This document shows, one piece after another, positions 28,781 to 37,246 of a stretch of 64,000 nucleotides of DNA. Origin of the DNA: Sinosporangium album (GTDB taxonomy: Bacteria > Actinomycetota > Actinomycetes > Streptosporangiales > Streptosporangiaceae); assembly GCF_900100605.1 (NCBI RefSeq), contig NZ_FNCN01000012.1:33626-97625 (forward strand), in the 5' to 3' direction. The notes beneath the pieces were generated by a model. It was not told the origin of the DNA and made no database searches. It saw only the letters and a list, made by a program, of their open reading frames with translations. Each line of letters begins with the position of its first letter. Position 1 is the stretch's first letter. The translations under genes and the position numbers were made by a program.

Positions 28781-31042
28781 GTGTCCGATGCGGGTCAGTT
28801 AAGCGCGAGCGACCCTGAGAGCATCGGCGTTCACAGGCTGCTGCGGGTGTTGGGCGTCGGCGGCCAGGGCACCGTCTACCTGGCCGAAAGCCCCACGGGG
28901 CAGCAGGTCGCCGTCAAGGTACTGCATGCGCGTATGACCACCGACGACACTGTCGTTCGGAGTTTCCGGCGTGAGACCGCGCTTGCGCAGCAGGTGGCGA
29001 TCTTCTGCACCGCTGCCGTGCTGGAGGCCGGCTTCAGCGAGGGACGGCCCTACCTGGTCAGCGAGTACGTGCCCGGTCCTTCCCTCCACGAGTTGGTCGC
29101 CACCGGCGGACCCCGGACCGGAAGCGGCCTGCGACGCCTGGCGGTCGCCACACTCACCGCGCTGGAGGCTGTCCACCGGGCCGGGATCGTGCACCGCGAC
29201 TTCAAACCCGCCAATGTGATCATGGGGCCGGAAGGCCCGGTGGTCATCGACTTCGGCATCGCGCGCATCCTGGAGACCACCACGGCCACCTCGGCCACAT
29301 CCTCGGGGCTGGTCGGCACCCCGGCTTACATGGCGCCCGAGCAACTGGCCAACCAGCCCGCCGGCCCAGCCTCAGACCTGTTCTCCTGGGCGGCCACCAT
29401 GGTTTTCGCCGCCACCGGCCATCCCGCCTTCGCCGGCGAGCATGCCGCGGCGGTCATGGGTGCCGTTCTCGGCCGTGATCCGGATGTGGAGGGTGTGCCG
29501 GAGCCGCTGCGTACGTTGCTGGCCGCCTGCCTGGCCAAAGACCCACGGGGCCGTCCCGCGCTGGGCGACGTACTGGCGGTGCTGACCGGCCGTACTCCGA
29601 CCGTGGAACCGGGCCGCCATATCGGTCCTCCCGCCGATCACCCCGCTGGGGCTCCCGTCGGATCTCCCGCTCCGGCGGTGCCCCTTCCTCCGGTTCCTTG
29701 GGCGGCGGCGGGCGGACCGGCGGGCGGACCGGCGGGCGGGGCGGCCGACCTTGCGCAACAGGACTTTCCGGGCACGCTGGACTTGATTGCGAGGGGGCCC
29801 GGGCAGGACGGCGAGTCGCCGGTGGCGGCCCGGTCGGGATCGTCCTTCTGGCGCGATCGGCTCGGAGGGGTCGCCGCGGTGACGGCCTGTGTCACACTCG
29901 TCGCGCTCGCTGTGATTTTCTGGCCCTTCGCGGCGAAGGAACCGGCGCTGCGCGTCAGCGAAGAATCGGCGGCACCGACGGTGGACGCCACGCGAAAACC
30001 GACAGTGAGCCCCACGCCAAGTCCAGCAATGACACCAGGCGAAGTAGGCCGCCACAGCGACGGCATCTGGGCGGTTGCGGTCGGGCAGGTGGAGGGTCTG
30101 CCGGTCGCCGTGACCGGCAGTGCGGACCACACGGTCCGGGTGTGGGACCTGACCAGACGCGAACTCGCGGGTGAACCGATGACCGGCCACACCAACGACG
30201 TCTACGGGGTTGCGGTCGGGCAGGTGGAGGGTCGGCCGGTGGCCGTGACCGGTGGGGCGGACGGCAAGATCCGAGTGTGGGATCTGGCCACGCGCAAACC
30301 CCTGGGTGAGCCGATGACCGGCCACACCGGCACCGTCTACGCGGTCGCGGTCGGGGAGCTGGAGGGTCGGCCGGTGGCCGTGACCGGTGGGGCGGACGGC
30401 AGCGTCCGAGTGTGGGATCTGGCCACGCACAGACCCCTGGGTGAGCCGATGACCGGCCACACCGACGAAATCTGGGCGGTTGCCGTCGGCGAGGTGAACG
30501 GTCGGCCGATCGCCGTCACCGGCAGCAGAGACGACAGCGTGCGGGTGTGGGATCTGGCCGCGGGAAACCCCCTTGGCCGGGCGATGACCGACCACGCGGG
30601 GGATGTCTACTCGGCGAAGGTCGGGGAGCTGAATGGTCGGCCGGTGGCCGTGACCGGTGGGGCGGACGGCAACATCCGAGTATGGGATCTGACCACGCGC
30701 AAACCCCTGGGTGAGCCGATGACCGGCCACACCCACGTCGTGACGTCGGTGGCGCTCGGGAAGGCGGACGGTCGGCCGATCGCCGTCACCGGCAGCTGGG
30801 ACAAGACCGTGCGGGTGTGGGACTTGGCCACACGCAGGCCCATCGGTCAGCCGATGACCGGCCATACCAACACCGTCTACTCGGCGGCGATCGGGCAGGC
30901 GGACGGCCGCTTGTTCGCCGTCACCGGCGGCAAGGACACGACCGTGCAGTTGTGGGACTTGCATGGTCACACGCGAGGAGCCACGACCGGTCCAGATACT
31001 GCGGCGCCGACTCGAGTGCCTGGCTCGGGAGCGCGGCCGTAG
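28781..31042 (+). CDS. Receptor Ser/Thr protein kinase with a seven-blade WD40 propeller
   Basis: A 753-aa protein. Residues 18-275 are a Hanks-type kinase: LGVGGQGTVYLA glycine loop, K46 in VAVKVL, HRDFKPANV catalytic loop, DFG, and MAPEQL. A Pro/Ala/Gly-rich linker follows, then one transmembrane helix (about 365-385) and, outside, seven WD40 repeats of 44 residues ending in RVWDL. GTG 28781 has GGAAGG six bases upstream. It is probably a surface sensor that signals through phosphorylation; the ligand is unknown. Confidence 0.92.
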   Translation: MSDAGQLSASDPESIGVHRLLRVLGVGGQGTVYLAESPTGQQVAVKVLHARMTTDDTVVRSFRRETALAQQVAIFCTAAVLEAGFSEGRPYLVSEYVPGPSLHELVATGGPRTGSGLRRLAVATLTALEAVHRAGIVHRDFKPANVIMGPEGPVVIDFGIARILETTTATSATSSGLVGTPAYMAPEQLANQPAGPASDLFSWAATMVFAATGHPAFAGEHAAAVMGAVLGRDPDVEGVPEPLRTLLAACLAKDPRGRPALGDVLAVLTGRTPTVEPGRHIGPPADHPAGAPVGSPAPAVPLPPVPWAAAGGPAGGPAGGAADLAQQDFPGTLDLIARGPGQDGESPVAARSGSSFWRDRLGGVAAVTACVTLVALAVIFWPFAAKEPALRVSEESAAPTVDATRKPTVSPTPSPAMTPGEVGRHSDGIWAVAVGQVEGLPVAVTGSADHTVRVWDLTRRELAGEPMTGHTNDVYGVAVGQVEGRPVAVTGGADGKIRVWDLATRKPLGEPMTGHTGTVYAVAVGELEGRPVAVTGGADGSVRVWDLATHRPLGEPMTGHTDEIWAVAVGEVNGRPIAVTGSRDDSVRVWDLAAGNPLGRAMTDHAGDVYSAKVGELNGRPVAVTGGADGNIRVWDLTTRKPLGEPMTGHTHVVTSVALGKADGRPIAVTGSWDKTVRVWDLATRRPIGQPMTGHTNTVYSAAIGQADGRLFAVTGGKDTTVQLWDLHGHTRGATTGPDTAAPTRVPGSGARP
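30058..30966 (+). repeat. Seven 132-bp WD40-coding repeats
   Basis: Each unit encodes one propeller blade (VAVGxxxGRPVAVTGG ... VRVWDL ... PMTGHT) and neighbouring units are highly similar at the DNA level, suggesting recent duplication or gene conversion. Copy number seven gives a closed propeller. Confidence 0.9.
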
Positions 31043-31098
31043 GAGGGGTTCGGGGTGTTGCGGCGGGCAGGGTGGGCGGGGAGGGGCGTGGACGGCGG

Positions 31099-31126
31099 AG
31101 CGCCACCCGCGGCGGCGGGTGGCGCT
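31099..31126. terminator. Bidirectional hairpin between convergent genes
   Basis: A perfect 12-bp inverted repeat (arms 31099-31110 and 31115-31126, loop ggcg) lies between the kinase and PhoX stop codons. There is no T-tract. A 14-bp direct repeat (gggctgtgccgtac) follows at about 31131-31158. Confidence 0.7.
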
Positions 31127-31177
31127 GAGGGGGCTGTGCCGTACGGGCTGTGCCGTACGGGATGTGCCCCTTTGCGG

Positions 31178-33199
31178 CTAGGAGCCGATTTTCTTGCCTT
31201 GGGTGTGCCAGACGACGGCGACGGCGGGGCGGGGCTGGTGGCCGTCGGGCCAGCGGCTGGCGGGGTTGTCGGGGGTGGCGCCGTCGATCTCGCCGGGGTG
31301 CTGGACGGCGACGAAGACGCTGCGCTGGTCGGCTGTGACCATGGGGCCGCAGGTTTCGGCGCCGACGGGCACGCTGAGGAACTGGCGCACGTGGCCGCTT
31401 TCGGGGCCTTGCACGGGCATCACGAACAGGCCGTCGTTCTTGCCGAGGGCGTTGCCGTCGGTGGCGATCCACAGGTTGCCGTCGCGGTCGAAGGCGATGT
31501 TGTCCGGGCAGGAGATCGGCGAGACCTTCGATTTGTCGTATCCCGCGAAGTAGGTCGAGGGGTCGTTGGGGTCGCCGCAGACGAGCGGGACGGACCAGGC
31601 GAAGCGGGTGCCTTTGCCTTCGACGAGTTCCAGGACGTGCCCGTGCTTGTTGGAGGCGCGCGGGTTGGCTTCGTCGGCCTGCGCGGGGGTGCGGTTGGAG
31701 TTGTTGGTGAGTGCCACGTAGACGCCGCCGGTGACGGGGTTGCGCTCTATGTCTTCGGGGCGGTCCATCGTGGTGGCGCCGACCTTGTCGGCGGCGGTGC
31801 GCGTGTAGATGAGGACTTCGGCGGCGCTCATGCCGGGCACGTGGGAGGTGTCGCCGGTGACGAGGGGGATCCATTCGCCGGAGCCGTCGAACGCCCCGTC
31901 TTTGGGCAGTTTGCCGGAGCCGTCGATCTCTTCCTTGGGGCTGTCGCCGGTGAACGTGGCGACGTACAGCGTGCCTTCGTCGAGCAGTGTCCGGTTATGC
32001 CGGTCGTGGCCGGGGATGTAGCGGTTTTTGGAGACGTACTTGTAGATGTATTCGAAGCGGGAGTCGTCGCCCATGTAGACGGCGAGGTGCCCTTCACGCG
32101 TCACGGAGCTGTTGGCCGCTTCGTGTTTGAAGCGGCCGAGCGCGGTGCGCTTGATCGGCGTGCTGTCCGGGTCGAACGGGTCGATTTCCACGATCCATCC
32201 GAACCTGTTGACCTCGTTGGGGTGTTTGGCCAGGTCGAAGCGCTCGTCGACCTTGTCGAAGCGGCGGCTGTCGGCCGGGATGTCGGTGGGGATGGTGTAT
32301 CTGGCGGTGTTGGGGTTGGTCTTGTCGCCGTTGACGAAGTACTGGTCGAAGTTCTCTTCGGCGGTGAGTACGGTGCCCCACGGCGTGGTCCCGCCGCCGC
32401 AGTTGTTCAGCATGCCGAGGGGTTTGCGCCCCGTCGGGTCGGCGGCGGTCTTCACCAGGGTGTGGCCGGCTGCGGGGCCGCTGAAACGCATCGGCGTCTT
32501 GGCCGTGATGCGCCGGTTGTAGCGGCGGCGGCCGTTGGTGGTCAGCCGCCATTCGCCGGTCGCGCGAACCCGCTCGACCTCGACGACGGAGCCTCCGTGC
32601 GCCTCGATCGCGATCTTGATCTGTTCCTCGGTGGGGGCCGACGCCGAGTATCCGCGGAACATTAGCACTTCGTCGGTGTATTCGTGGTTGACCCAGAGCA
32701 GGCCCTTGTTCTGCCCCATGGGGAAAAGGGTGACGTAATCGCAGTTGTAGCCGAACTGCTTGGCCTGCGCCTCGGCGGTCTGCTTGTCGAAGTCGAAGGC
32801 GGGCGCGCCGGGCAGTACGGGGTCTCCCCACCGCACTACCACGTGGGAGCGGTAGCCGGCGGGGATCCGCAGGGCGTCGTCCTTGTTCGGCGGTACCGGG
32901 CTGAACCGCAGGTCGCCTCCGTGGCCGGGTCGGCCGCCCCCGCCGGGCTTCTTGCCGGGGTCGGCGGCGGCCGGTGCGGCGCCTACGCTCCCTGCTCCGA
33001 TGGCTCCGACGACCAGTGCGCCGAGCGCACCGGCCTGCAGCACGCCCCGACGGGACAGGGCTGCGGCGGCGATGTCGCCGAAGTAGGGGTTCCCGCTACG
33101 GTTGGCCACATCGTGCGCACACGCGTTGCCGCATCGGAACCTGCACGTCAGAGCGGATCGGCCGCCCGTGTGCGAGTCGGTGAGCAGGGGCAGCAGCAC
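31178..33199 (-). CDS. phoX: PhoX-family alkaline phosphatase, Tat-exported
   Basis: A 673-aa protein. The N-terminal segment with LTCRFRCGNAC and PYFGDIAAAALSRR is typical of actinobacterial PhoX, and the twin arginines (50-51) open a Tat signal SRRGVLQAGALGALVVG. PhoX is a Ca/Fe-dependent phosphomonoesterase folded as a six-blade propeller; family segments such as LLWVNHEYTDEVLMF, NNCGGGTTPWGTVLTAEENF and SCPDNIAFDRDGNLWIATDG are present. It releases phosphate from organic esters outside the cell. PHO-box-like repeats lie upstream (33265-33303). Confidence 0.92.
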   Translation of the reverse strand: MLLPLLTDSHTGGRSALTCRFRCGNACAHDVANRSGNPYFGDIAAAALSRRGVLQAGALGALVVGAIGAGSVGAAPAAADPGKKPGGGGRPGHGGDLRFSPVPPNKDDALRIPAGYRSHVVVRWGDPVLPGAPAFDFDKQTAEAQAKQFGYNCDYVTLFPMGQNKGLLWVNHEYTDEVLMFRGYSASAPTEEQIKIAIEAHGGSVVEVERVRATGEWRLTTNGRRRYNRRITAKTPMRFSGPAAGHTLVKTAADPTGRKPLGMLNNCGGGTTPWGTVLTAEENFDQYFVNGDKTNPNTARYTIPTDIPADSRRFDKVDERFDLAKHPNEVNRFGWIVEIDPFDPDSTPIKRTALGRFKHEAANSSVTREGHLAVYMGDDSRFEYIYKYVSKNRYIPGHDRHNRTLLDEGTLYVATFTGDSPKEEIDGSGKLPKDGAFDGSGEWIPLVTGDTSHVPGMSAAEVLIYTRTAADKVGATTMDRPEDIERNPVTGGVYVALTNNSNRTPAQADEANPRASNKHGHVLELVEGKGTRFAWSVPLVCGDPNDPSTYFAGYDKSKVSPISCPDNIAFDRDGNLWIATDGNALGKNDGLFVMPVQGPESGHVRQFLSVPVGAETCGPMVTADQRSVFVAVQHPGEIDGATPDNPASRWPDGHQPRPAVAVVWHTQGKKIGS

Positions 33200-33264
33200 G
33201 GGGTTCCTCCAAGGTGGTGCACGGTCGTTCGTGCCTGGACGCTACGGCGGCTTTCCGAACCACC

Positions 33265-33303
33265 GGTGAACGATCTCCTGTTCCTCGATGAACCTCGATG
33301 AAC
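33265..33303 (-). promoter_or_regulatory. PHO-box-like direct repeats upstream of phoX
   Basis: Read on the minus strand, GTTCATC occurs twice (33303-33297 and 33293-33287), and GTTCACC follows at 33271-33265, i.e. spacings of 10 and 22 bp. The PhoP operator of streptomycetes is built of 11-bp direct repeats with a GTTCACC core, so phosphate-starvation control of phoX is likely. They lie 66-104 bp before the start codon. Confidence 0.6.
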
Positions 33304-33494
33304 GATATGTGCTCATTTGTAGTGCTATTTCGGGTTTTGCTGTGGAGTCCGGCCGTTCATGGGGATAAATACCCATTAGGGCGGGCGCGAGATCCGGGGG
33401 CCGACGCCGTCATGGCCTTGCCCGGCTCGGTGGCACGGCCGACAGGTTAGCGGCGTACCGCGCCTCTCGGGAGCAGATCTCACGATCTGCACGC

Positions 33495-34415
33495 TCATGT
33501 CAACGCAGCGTGCAATCTCCCGTAGGTGGGCGCCAGGCTGCGCAGGCCGGCTGCGAGAGCCGCGTCGTCGCCCCGCACGAGGGGCAGTTGCAGTCCGCCC
33601 ACGATGCGGGCCTGCTCGGCGGCGACGGCGGCGCCTTCGCCCAGCCCCAGTATGCCGAGGCAGACGGCCAGGTCGTTCAGCCTGCGGGCCCCCACCCGCA
33701 CCGCGAACGCCTTCATGAGGTCTCTCACCTCGGGGTCGAGCCCCGCCTCCACCAGGTCGGCCGTGCGTTCGGCGGCCTCGGCCTGCCCCACCGTGCCGGG
33801 CGCCACGGTCGCGTCTGTTCTGCCCGCCAGCCAGTCGAGCCCGGCGGGCAGCGACCGCCGCAGCGCCTCGACCGGGGCCACCTGCGCCCGCCGTACGAAC
33901 CGCGACCGCATCGCGAACGGGTGCTTCAGGTAGTCGATCAGTTCGCCGCTCCAGGAGGCGACGAAGTCGTCGATCGCCAGGCTGGCGAAGGGGTATCCCT
34001 GCGGGTCGTGCACGAGGACGGTGTCGTCCCCCACCTCCAGCACCACCAGGTAATGGTCGGCCGCGACGGCCTTCCCGGCGCTCGGCTGGTAGAGCAGCAG
34101 GCCGAGCTCCACCGGCCCGACCAGGACGGGGCCTCCGGCGCATGCCTCGCGCAGGCGCCGTACGGCGTCGGCGGGCGACCCGCCGTCGCTGCGCTCACAC
34201 GACCAGCCGAGGAGTTCGATCGCCGCGTCGAGCCCTTGGTCGGGGTCCCAGCCGAACGGGTCGAAGAGGGGCAGGTGGCCGCCGATGAGCTGCATGCCGT
34301 ACGGCGAGCCGGTCAGGACCTCGATGATCTGTACGGCGGGAGCCTCGTCGCCGAGGATCATCGCCAGGGAGTTGGAGTAGCAGTACGGCCCGGAGCCGAG
34401 GTAAGGAACGGACAT
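33495..34415 (-). CDS. BtrH-N/C39-like cysteine-peptidase-fold protein
   Basis: A 306-aa protein. C12 in GPYCYSNSLAMIL, H121 in DHYLVVLEVGD and D137 in VLVHDPQG make a papain/C39-like Cys-His-Asp set, the arrangement of the BtrH N-terminal family (BtrH is the acyltransferase of butirosin side-chain transfer). The C-terminal third is helical. It may be an acyltransferase or peptidase. It stands alone between PhoX and a secreted protein, 13 kb from the ATP-grasp/ACP genes. Confidence 0.65.
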   Translation of the reverse strand: MSVPYLGSGPYCYSNSLAMILGDEAPAVQIIEVLTGSPYGMQLIGGHLPLFDPFGWDPDQGLDAAIELLGWSCERSDGGSPADAVRRLREACAGGPVLVGPVELGLLLYQPSAGKAVAADHYLVVLEVGDDTVLVHDPQGYPFASLAIDDFVASWSGELIDYLKHPFAMRSRFVRRAQVAPVEALRRSLPAGLDWLAGRTDATVAPGTVGQAEAAERTADLVEAGLDPEVRDLMKAFAVRVGARRLNDLAVCLGILGLGEGAAVAAEQARIVGGLQLPLVRGDDAALAAGLRSLAPTYGRLHAALT

Positions 34416-34770
34416 TCCTGCAGGTTCCGACCTCGCACGGTGTGAGGGTCAAGCCGTACGGCTACCGCCTCCCTGGGCCGCGTCCCGCCCATACGGCCTT
34501 GCCGTATCCATCGTTGGTGCGCGTCTGAAAACAATAACTGTCATCACATAAATCTGGGGCCTAAGTGAATGTTGTCGGGGTTGGGGGTGGAGGGGGGAAT
34601 GAGGGGGAATTATCGGGCTCGATAGAGTTGGAAATCTTCTGCGGTGAATGAGAAGTTTTAACGTTTTTCTCATAGCCCGCTCATCTGACTCCGCGACGTT
34701 GTTGCCAGGCAGCCCTGCCACGCCCCCAGGGCCGCTCCCGGAGCATCCCTTGCATTCCACTGGAGTTCGC
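34416..34770. promoter_or_regulatory. Upstream region of the secreted-protein gene
   Basis: About 355 bp without a gene between divergent transcription units. It is more AT-rich than its surroundings around 34530-34690. It contains a small inverted repeat (atacggc/gccgtat around 34492) and the GGAG ribosome site before 34771. Confidence 0.5.
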
Positions 34771-35502
34771 ATGAGGAAGACCTCTGCCCTTTTAGGACTG
34801 CTCGCCGCCGCGGCACTCACCCTGCCGGCAGCCCCGGCCTTCGGCGCCGCTCCCGCCAAGGCGGCGTTCCTCGCCCCCGACACCGACTGCACCTCCTCCC
34901 TCGGCGCGGTCACCGTGCCCGGCAAACTCGTCGTGCCGAACGGCGCCACCTGCACCCTCATCGGAACCGTCGTTCTCGGAGGCGTGGAGGTCCGCATCGA
35001 CTCCACGCTGAACGCGAGCGGCGTCAGCGTCGCCGCCGGTGTGCTCGCCTCCCAGCACCGGCTCGTCTCCATCACCGCCAACTCGACCGTGCAGGGCAGC
35101 ATCAAGGCGGTCAAGGGCGGTGGCGTGACCGTCACCGACAGCTCCGCCTTCGGCGGCCTGGAGATCACCGAGAACACGGCACGGCCCGGTCTCACGCGTG
35201 CCGTCTCCGATAACGGCGGCATTCTCGTCGCGAAGAACCAGGGCGGCGCCACCGTTCACAGCAGCCGGGCCAATGCGAACCTGATGGTCGAGGAGAATTA
35301 CGGCGGGACTACATCGGTGCACTCGAATGTCGCCGGTGACAACCTCTCCGTGAACAAGAACCTCGGCGGCACGGACATCGTCAACAACAGCTCCAACGAC
35401 AACATCAACTGCAGTGACAATGTGCCCGCGCCCACCGGAAGCGGCAACGTCGGAGGTGCGGACGGCGCCGGCAGCAAGACGGGGCAGTGCGCCGCCTTGT
35501 GA
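34771..35502 (+). CDS. Secreted protein with repeat-rich beta-solenoid character
   Basis: A 243-aa protein with a Sec signal (MRKTSALLGLLAAAALTLPA, cleavage near AFGA-AP). The mature part is a run of short V/G/N/S-rich beta repeats (VTVPGKLVVPNGATCTLIG, then N-rich turns such as NGGILVAKN and NLGGTDIVNN), as in right-handed beta-helix proteins. Two Cys pairs near the ends could stabilise it. ATG 34771 has GGAG six bases upstream. Extracellular role unknown. Confidence 0.75.
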   Translation: MRKTSALLGLLAAAALTLPAAPAFGAAPAKAAFLAPDTDCTSSLGAVTVPGKLVVPNGATCTLIGTVVLGGVEVRIDSTLNASGVSVAAGVLASQHRLVSITANSTVQGSIKAVKGGGVTVTDSSAFGGLEITENTARPGLTRAVSDNGGILVAKNQGGATVHSSRANANLMVEENYGGTTSVHSNVAGDNLSVNKNLGGTDIVNNSSNDNINCSDNVPAPTGSGNVGGADGAGSKTGQCAAL

Positions 35503-35543
35503 CCTGTTTCTGAACGCGTACTGGGGAAACACACGGGGGAACG

Positions 35544-35578
35544 GCGTGGGCGGCATCCGTCACGGATGCCGCCCACGC
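35544..35578. terminator. Strong inverted repeat, rho-independent-like
   Basis: Arms of 17 bp (35544-35560 and 35562-35578) form a perfect dyad with a one-base centre, 41 bp after the secreted-protein gene. No T-tract, typical of high-GC actinomycetes. Confidence 0.75.
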
Positions 35579-35650
35579 GCTCTGTCCAGAACGTCCAGAA
35601 AATGGCTAAACGACCCTTTGGACATGTGTGCACCGCTAGCCTCTGGCGAC

Positions 35651-36136
35651 ATGATGCGATTGTCGGTCCGGGGAAGAATGTCCGCTCTGATTGGCGTGCT
35701 GGCGCTCTCCGCCGCCGCGTGCGGAGGCGGCGGGGGCGGAGGTGATGGGGGCGGCGGAGGCGGTGGTCAGGGGGCGGCGCCGTACGAGACGCCTTCCGTG
35801 TCCGGCCCACCGCCGGAGACGGGCGCCGCGCGCCAGCCGGAGACCCGCGAGGTCACCTTGGAGGTGCTCGGCAAGGGCAAGAGCGCCCAGCCGATCGCTT
35901 TCGTGGCCGACACCAACGGCATCGACGAGGACGCCGAGCTGCCGTGGAAGAAGACCGTGGAGATCGAGCTGACCGAGGCCGAGCGACAGGTCGGGCGTGT
36001 GGTGTCCGTCATCCCCGGCTCAGTACTCGACGAGAAAAAGATGCTCAAACCGGGGAAGTGCCGCATCTACGTCGACGGGAAGAAGGTCGCCGACAACGAC
36101 GACCGCAAGAGCCTGTGCGAGTTCACCCTCAAATAG
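35651..36136 (+). CDS. MmpS-like lipoprotein
   Basis: A 161-aa protein from ATG 35651 (ATG 35654 equally possible). A short basic N-terminus and hydrophobic stretch end in the lipobox LSAAAC (C24), followed by a Gly run and a Pro-rich linker. Residues about 65-160 resemble the MmpS beta-domain: VTLEVLGKG, ELPWKKTVEIELTEAE and KCRIYVDGKKVADN. MmpS proteins accompany RND transporters; none lies next to this gene. Confidence 0.68.
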   Translation: MMRLSVRGRMSALIGVLALSAAACGGGGGGGDGGGGGGGQGAAPYETPSVSGPPPETGAARQPETREVTLEVLGKGKSAQPIAFVADTNGIDEDAELPWKKTVEIELTEAERQVGRVVSVIPGSVLDEKKMLKPGKCRIYVDGKKVADNDDRKSLCEFTLK

Positions 36137-36142
36137 GGGGAA

Positions 36143-36168
36143 GGGCCGTCCCCGGACGGGGACGGCCC
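36143..36168. terminator. Hairpin terminator between convergent genes
   Basis: Perfect 11-bp arms (36143-36153, 36158-36168) around the loop ggac, seven bases after the lipoprotein stop and 17 bases before the convergent glycerophosphodiesterase stop. Confidence 0.8.
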
Positions 36169-36185
36169 TGGTGCCGCGCCGGGCG

Positions 36186-37025
36186 TCAGACGCTGAGCTC
36201 CGCCCGCAGCACATCGGGCTTGTTGGTGATGACGCCGTCCACCTCAAGGGTGATCACGTGGCGCATGGTCTGCGGGTCGTCGACCGTCCACGTGAAGACC
36301 TCCATGTTGAGGTCGTGAACCTGCCGGACGTACTCCGCGCTGAGGGTGCTGTAATGCGGGTTGATCTGGTCGGCGAAGGTCGCGAGCTCGACCAGCCGGG
36401 CGGCCTGCGGGGTGCCCAGCAAGCCGATCGGCACGTCCGGCATGACCTCGTGGAACGTGCGCATGGAGTCCCAGTTGAAGGACTGCACGACGAGCCGGTT
36501 GGGGCGCAGCCACGAGCGGTGGCGCTCGAGTTCGCCGGCCGTGCGGGCCTCGATGCCCGGGTAGAGCTCGGGGGCCTTGACCTCCAGCAGCAGGTCCATC
36601 GGGCTGCCGTTCATCGCGCGCAGCGTGTCGCCGAGCGTGGGGACCGGCTCGCCCTTGAACTGCTCGCCCAGCCACGAGCCCGCGTCGAGCGTGCGGATCT
36701 CCTCCAGGGTGAAGTCGCTCACCTTCCACGGCGAACGGTCCGGGAAGACCTCTTCGACGTTGGTGGTGCGGGTGAGCGTCATGTCGTGCATCAGGACCAG
36801 CTGCTGGTCCTTGGTCATCTGGATATCGATCTCGAACATGTCGGCGCGCTGCTGGCGGGCCAGCTTGAACGCGGCGATGGTGTTCTCGGGCGCGTACGCG
36901 GACGCTCCGCGGTGCGCGACGCTGATGATCGTGGGAGGCGCGGTGGCGGTGGCGGCTGCCGAGGGCAGGGCCGGCGCGAAAGCGGTCACGAGGATCGAGA
37001 GGATGAGGCCGATGCTGCGGAACAA
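36186..37025 (-). CDS. Secreted glycerophosphodiester phosphodiesterase
   Basis: A 279-aa GDPD enzyme with an N-terminal Sec signal (MFRSIGLILSILVTAFAPAL, processing near SAAA). HRGASAYAPENT (catalytic His), EIDIQMTKDQQLVLMHD (metal Glu/Asp and second His) and a late NKPDVL segment are intact, and the length fits. It hydrolyses glycerophosphodiesters to glycerol-3-phosphate plus an alcohol outside the membrane, and with PhoX forms a local phosphate-scavenging set. Confidence 0.9.
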   Translation of the reverse strand: MFRSIGLILSILVTAFAPALPSAAATATAPPTIISVAHRGASAYAPENTIAAFKLARQQRADMFEIDIQMTKDQQLVLMHDMTLTRTTNVEEVFPDRSPWKVSDFTLEEIRTLDAGSWLGEQFKGEPVPTLGDTLRAMNGSPMDLLLEVKAPELYPGIEARTAGELERHRSWLRPNRLVVQSFNWDSMRTFHEVMPDVPIGLLGTPQAARLVELATFADQINPHYSTLSAEYVRQVHDLNMEVFTWTVDDPQTMRHVITLEVDGVITNKPDVLRAELSV

Positions 37026-37140
37026 GGGATCTCCTGAGGTCGGGAGCGGCCTACAACTCGGATCTTTGGCGCTCTACATGGCTTCCCGCTGATATGCGGG
37101 TGACGTGTTCGTGCCATGCAGATGAGCATTTGCGCCACGC

Positions 37141-37220
37141 TCGGCCCCGGGCGGCCCCGGGCGGCCCCGGGCGGGCGCGGGCGGGCGCGGGAGGACGCGG
37201 GAGGACGCGGGAGGACGCGG
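37141..37220. repeat. Eight 10-bp GC-rich tandem units
   Basis: Three variants follow each other in a 10-bp register: about three gcggccccgg, two gcgggcgcgg and three gaggacgcgg. They lie just before the end of the truncated oxidoreductase gene, in the non-coding gap behind the glycerophosphodiesterase promoter. Confidence 0.8.
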
Positions 37221-37246
37221 TAGGGGCGGGCGCGGCGTGGGTTCGG

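Noticed and set aside
29372..30970. 532-codon minus-strand frame in the WD40 gene
   Set aside because: Antisense of the periodic repeats; it simply mirrors the 132-bp units.
31055..32665. 536-codon plus-strand frame opposite phoX
   Set aside because: No ribosome site, low-complexity Val/Gly/Ala composition, and the opposite strand encodes an unmistakable PhoX.
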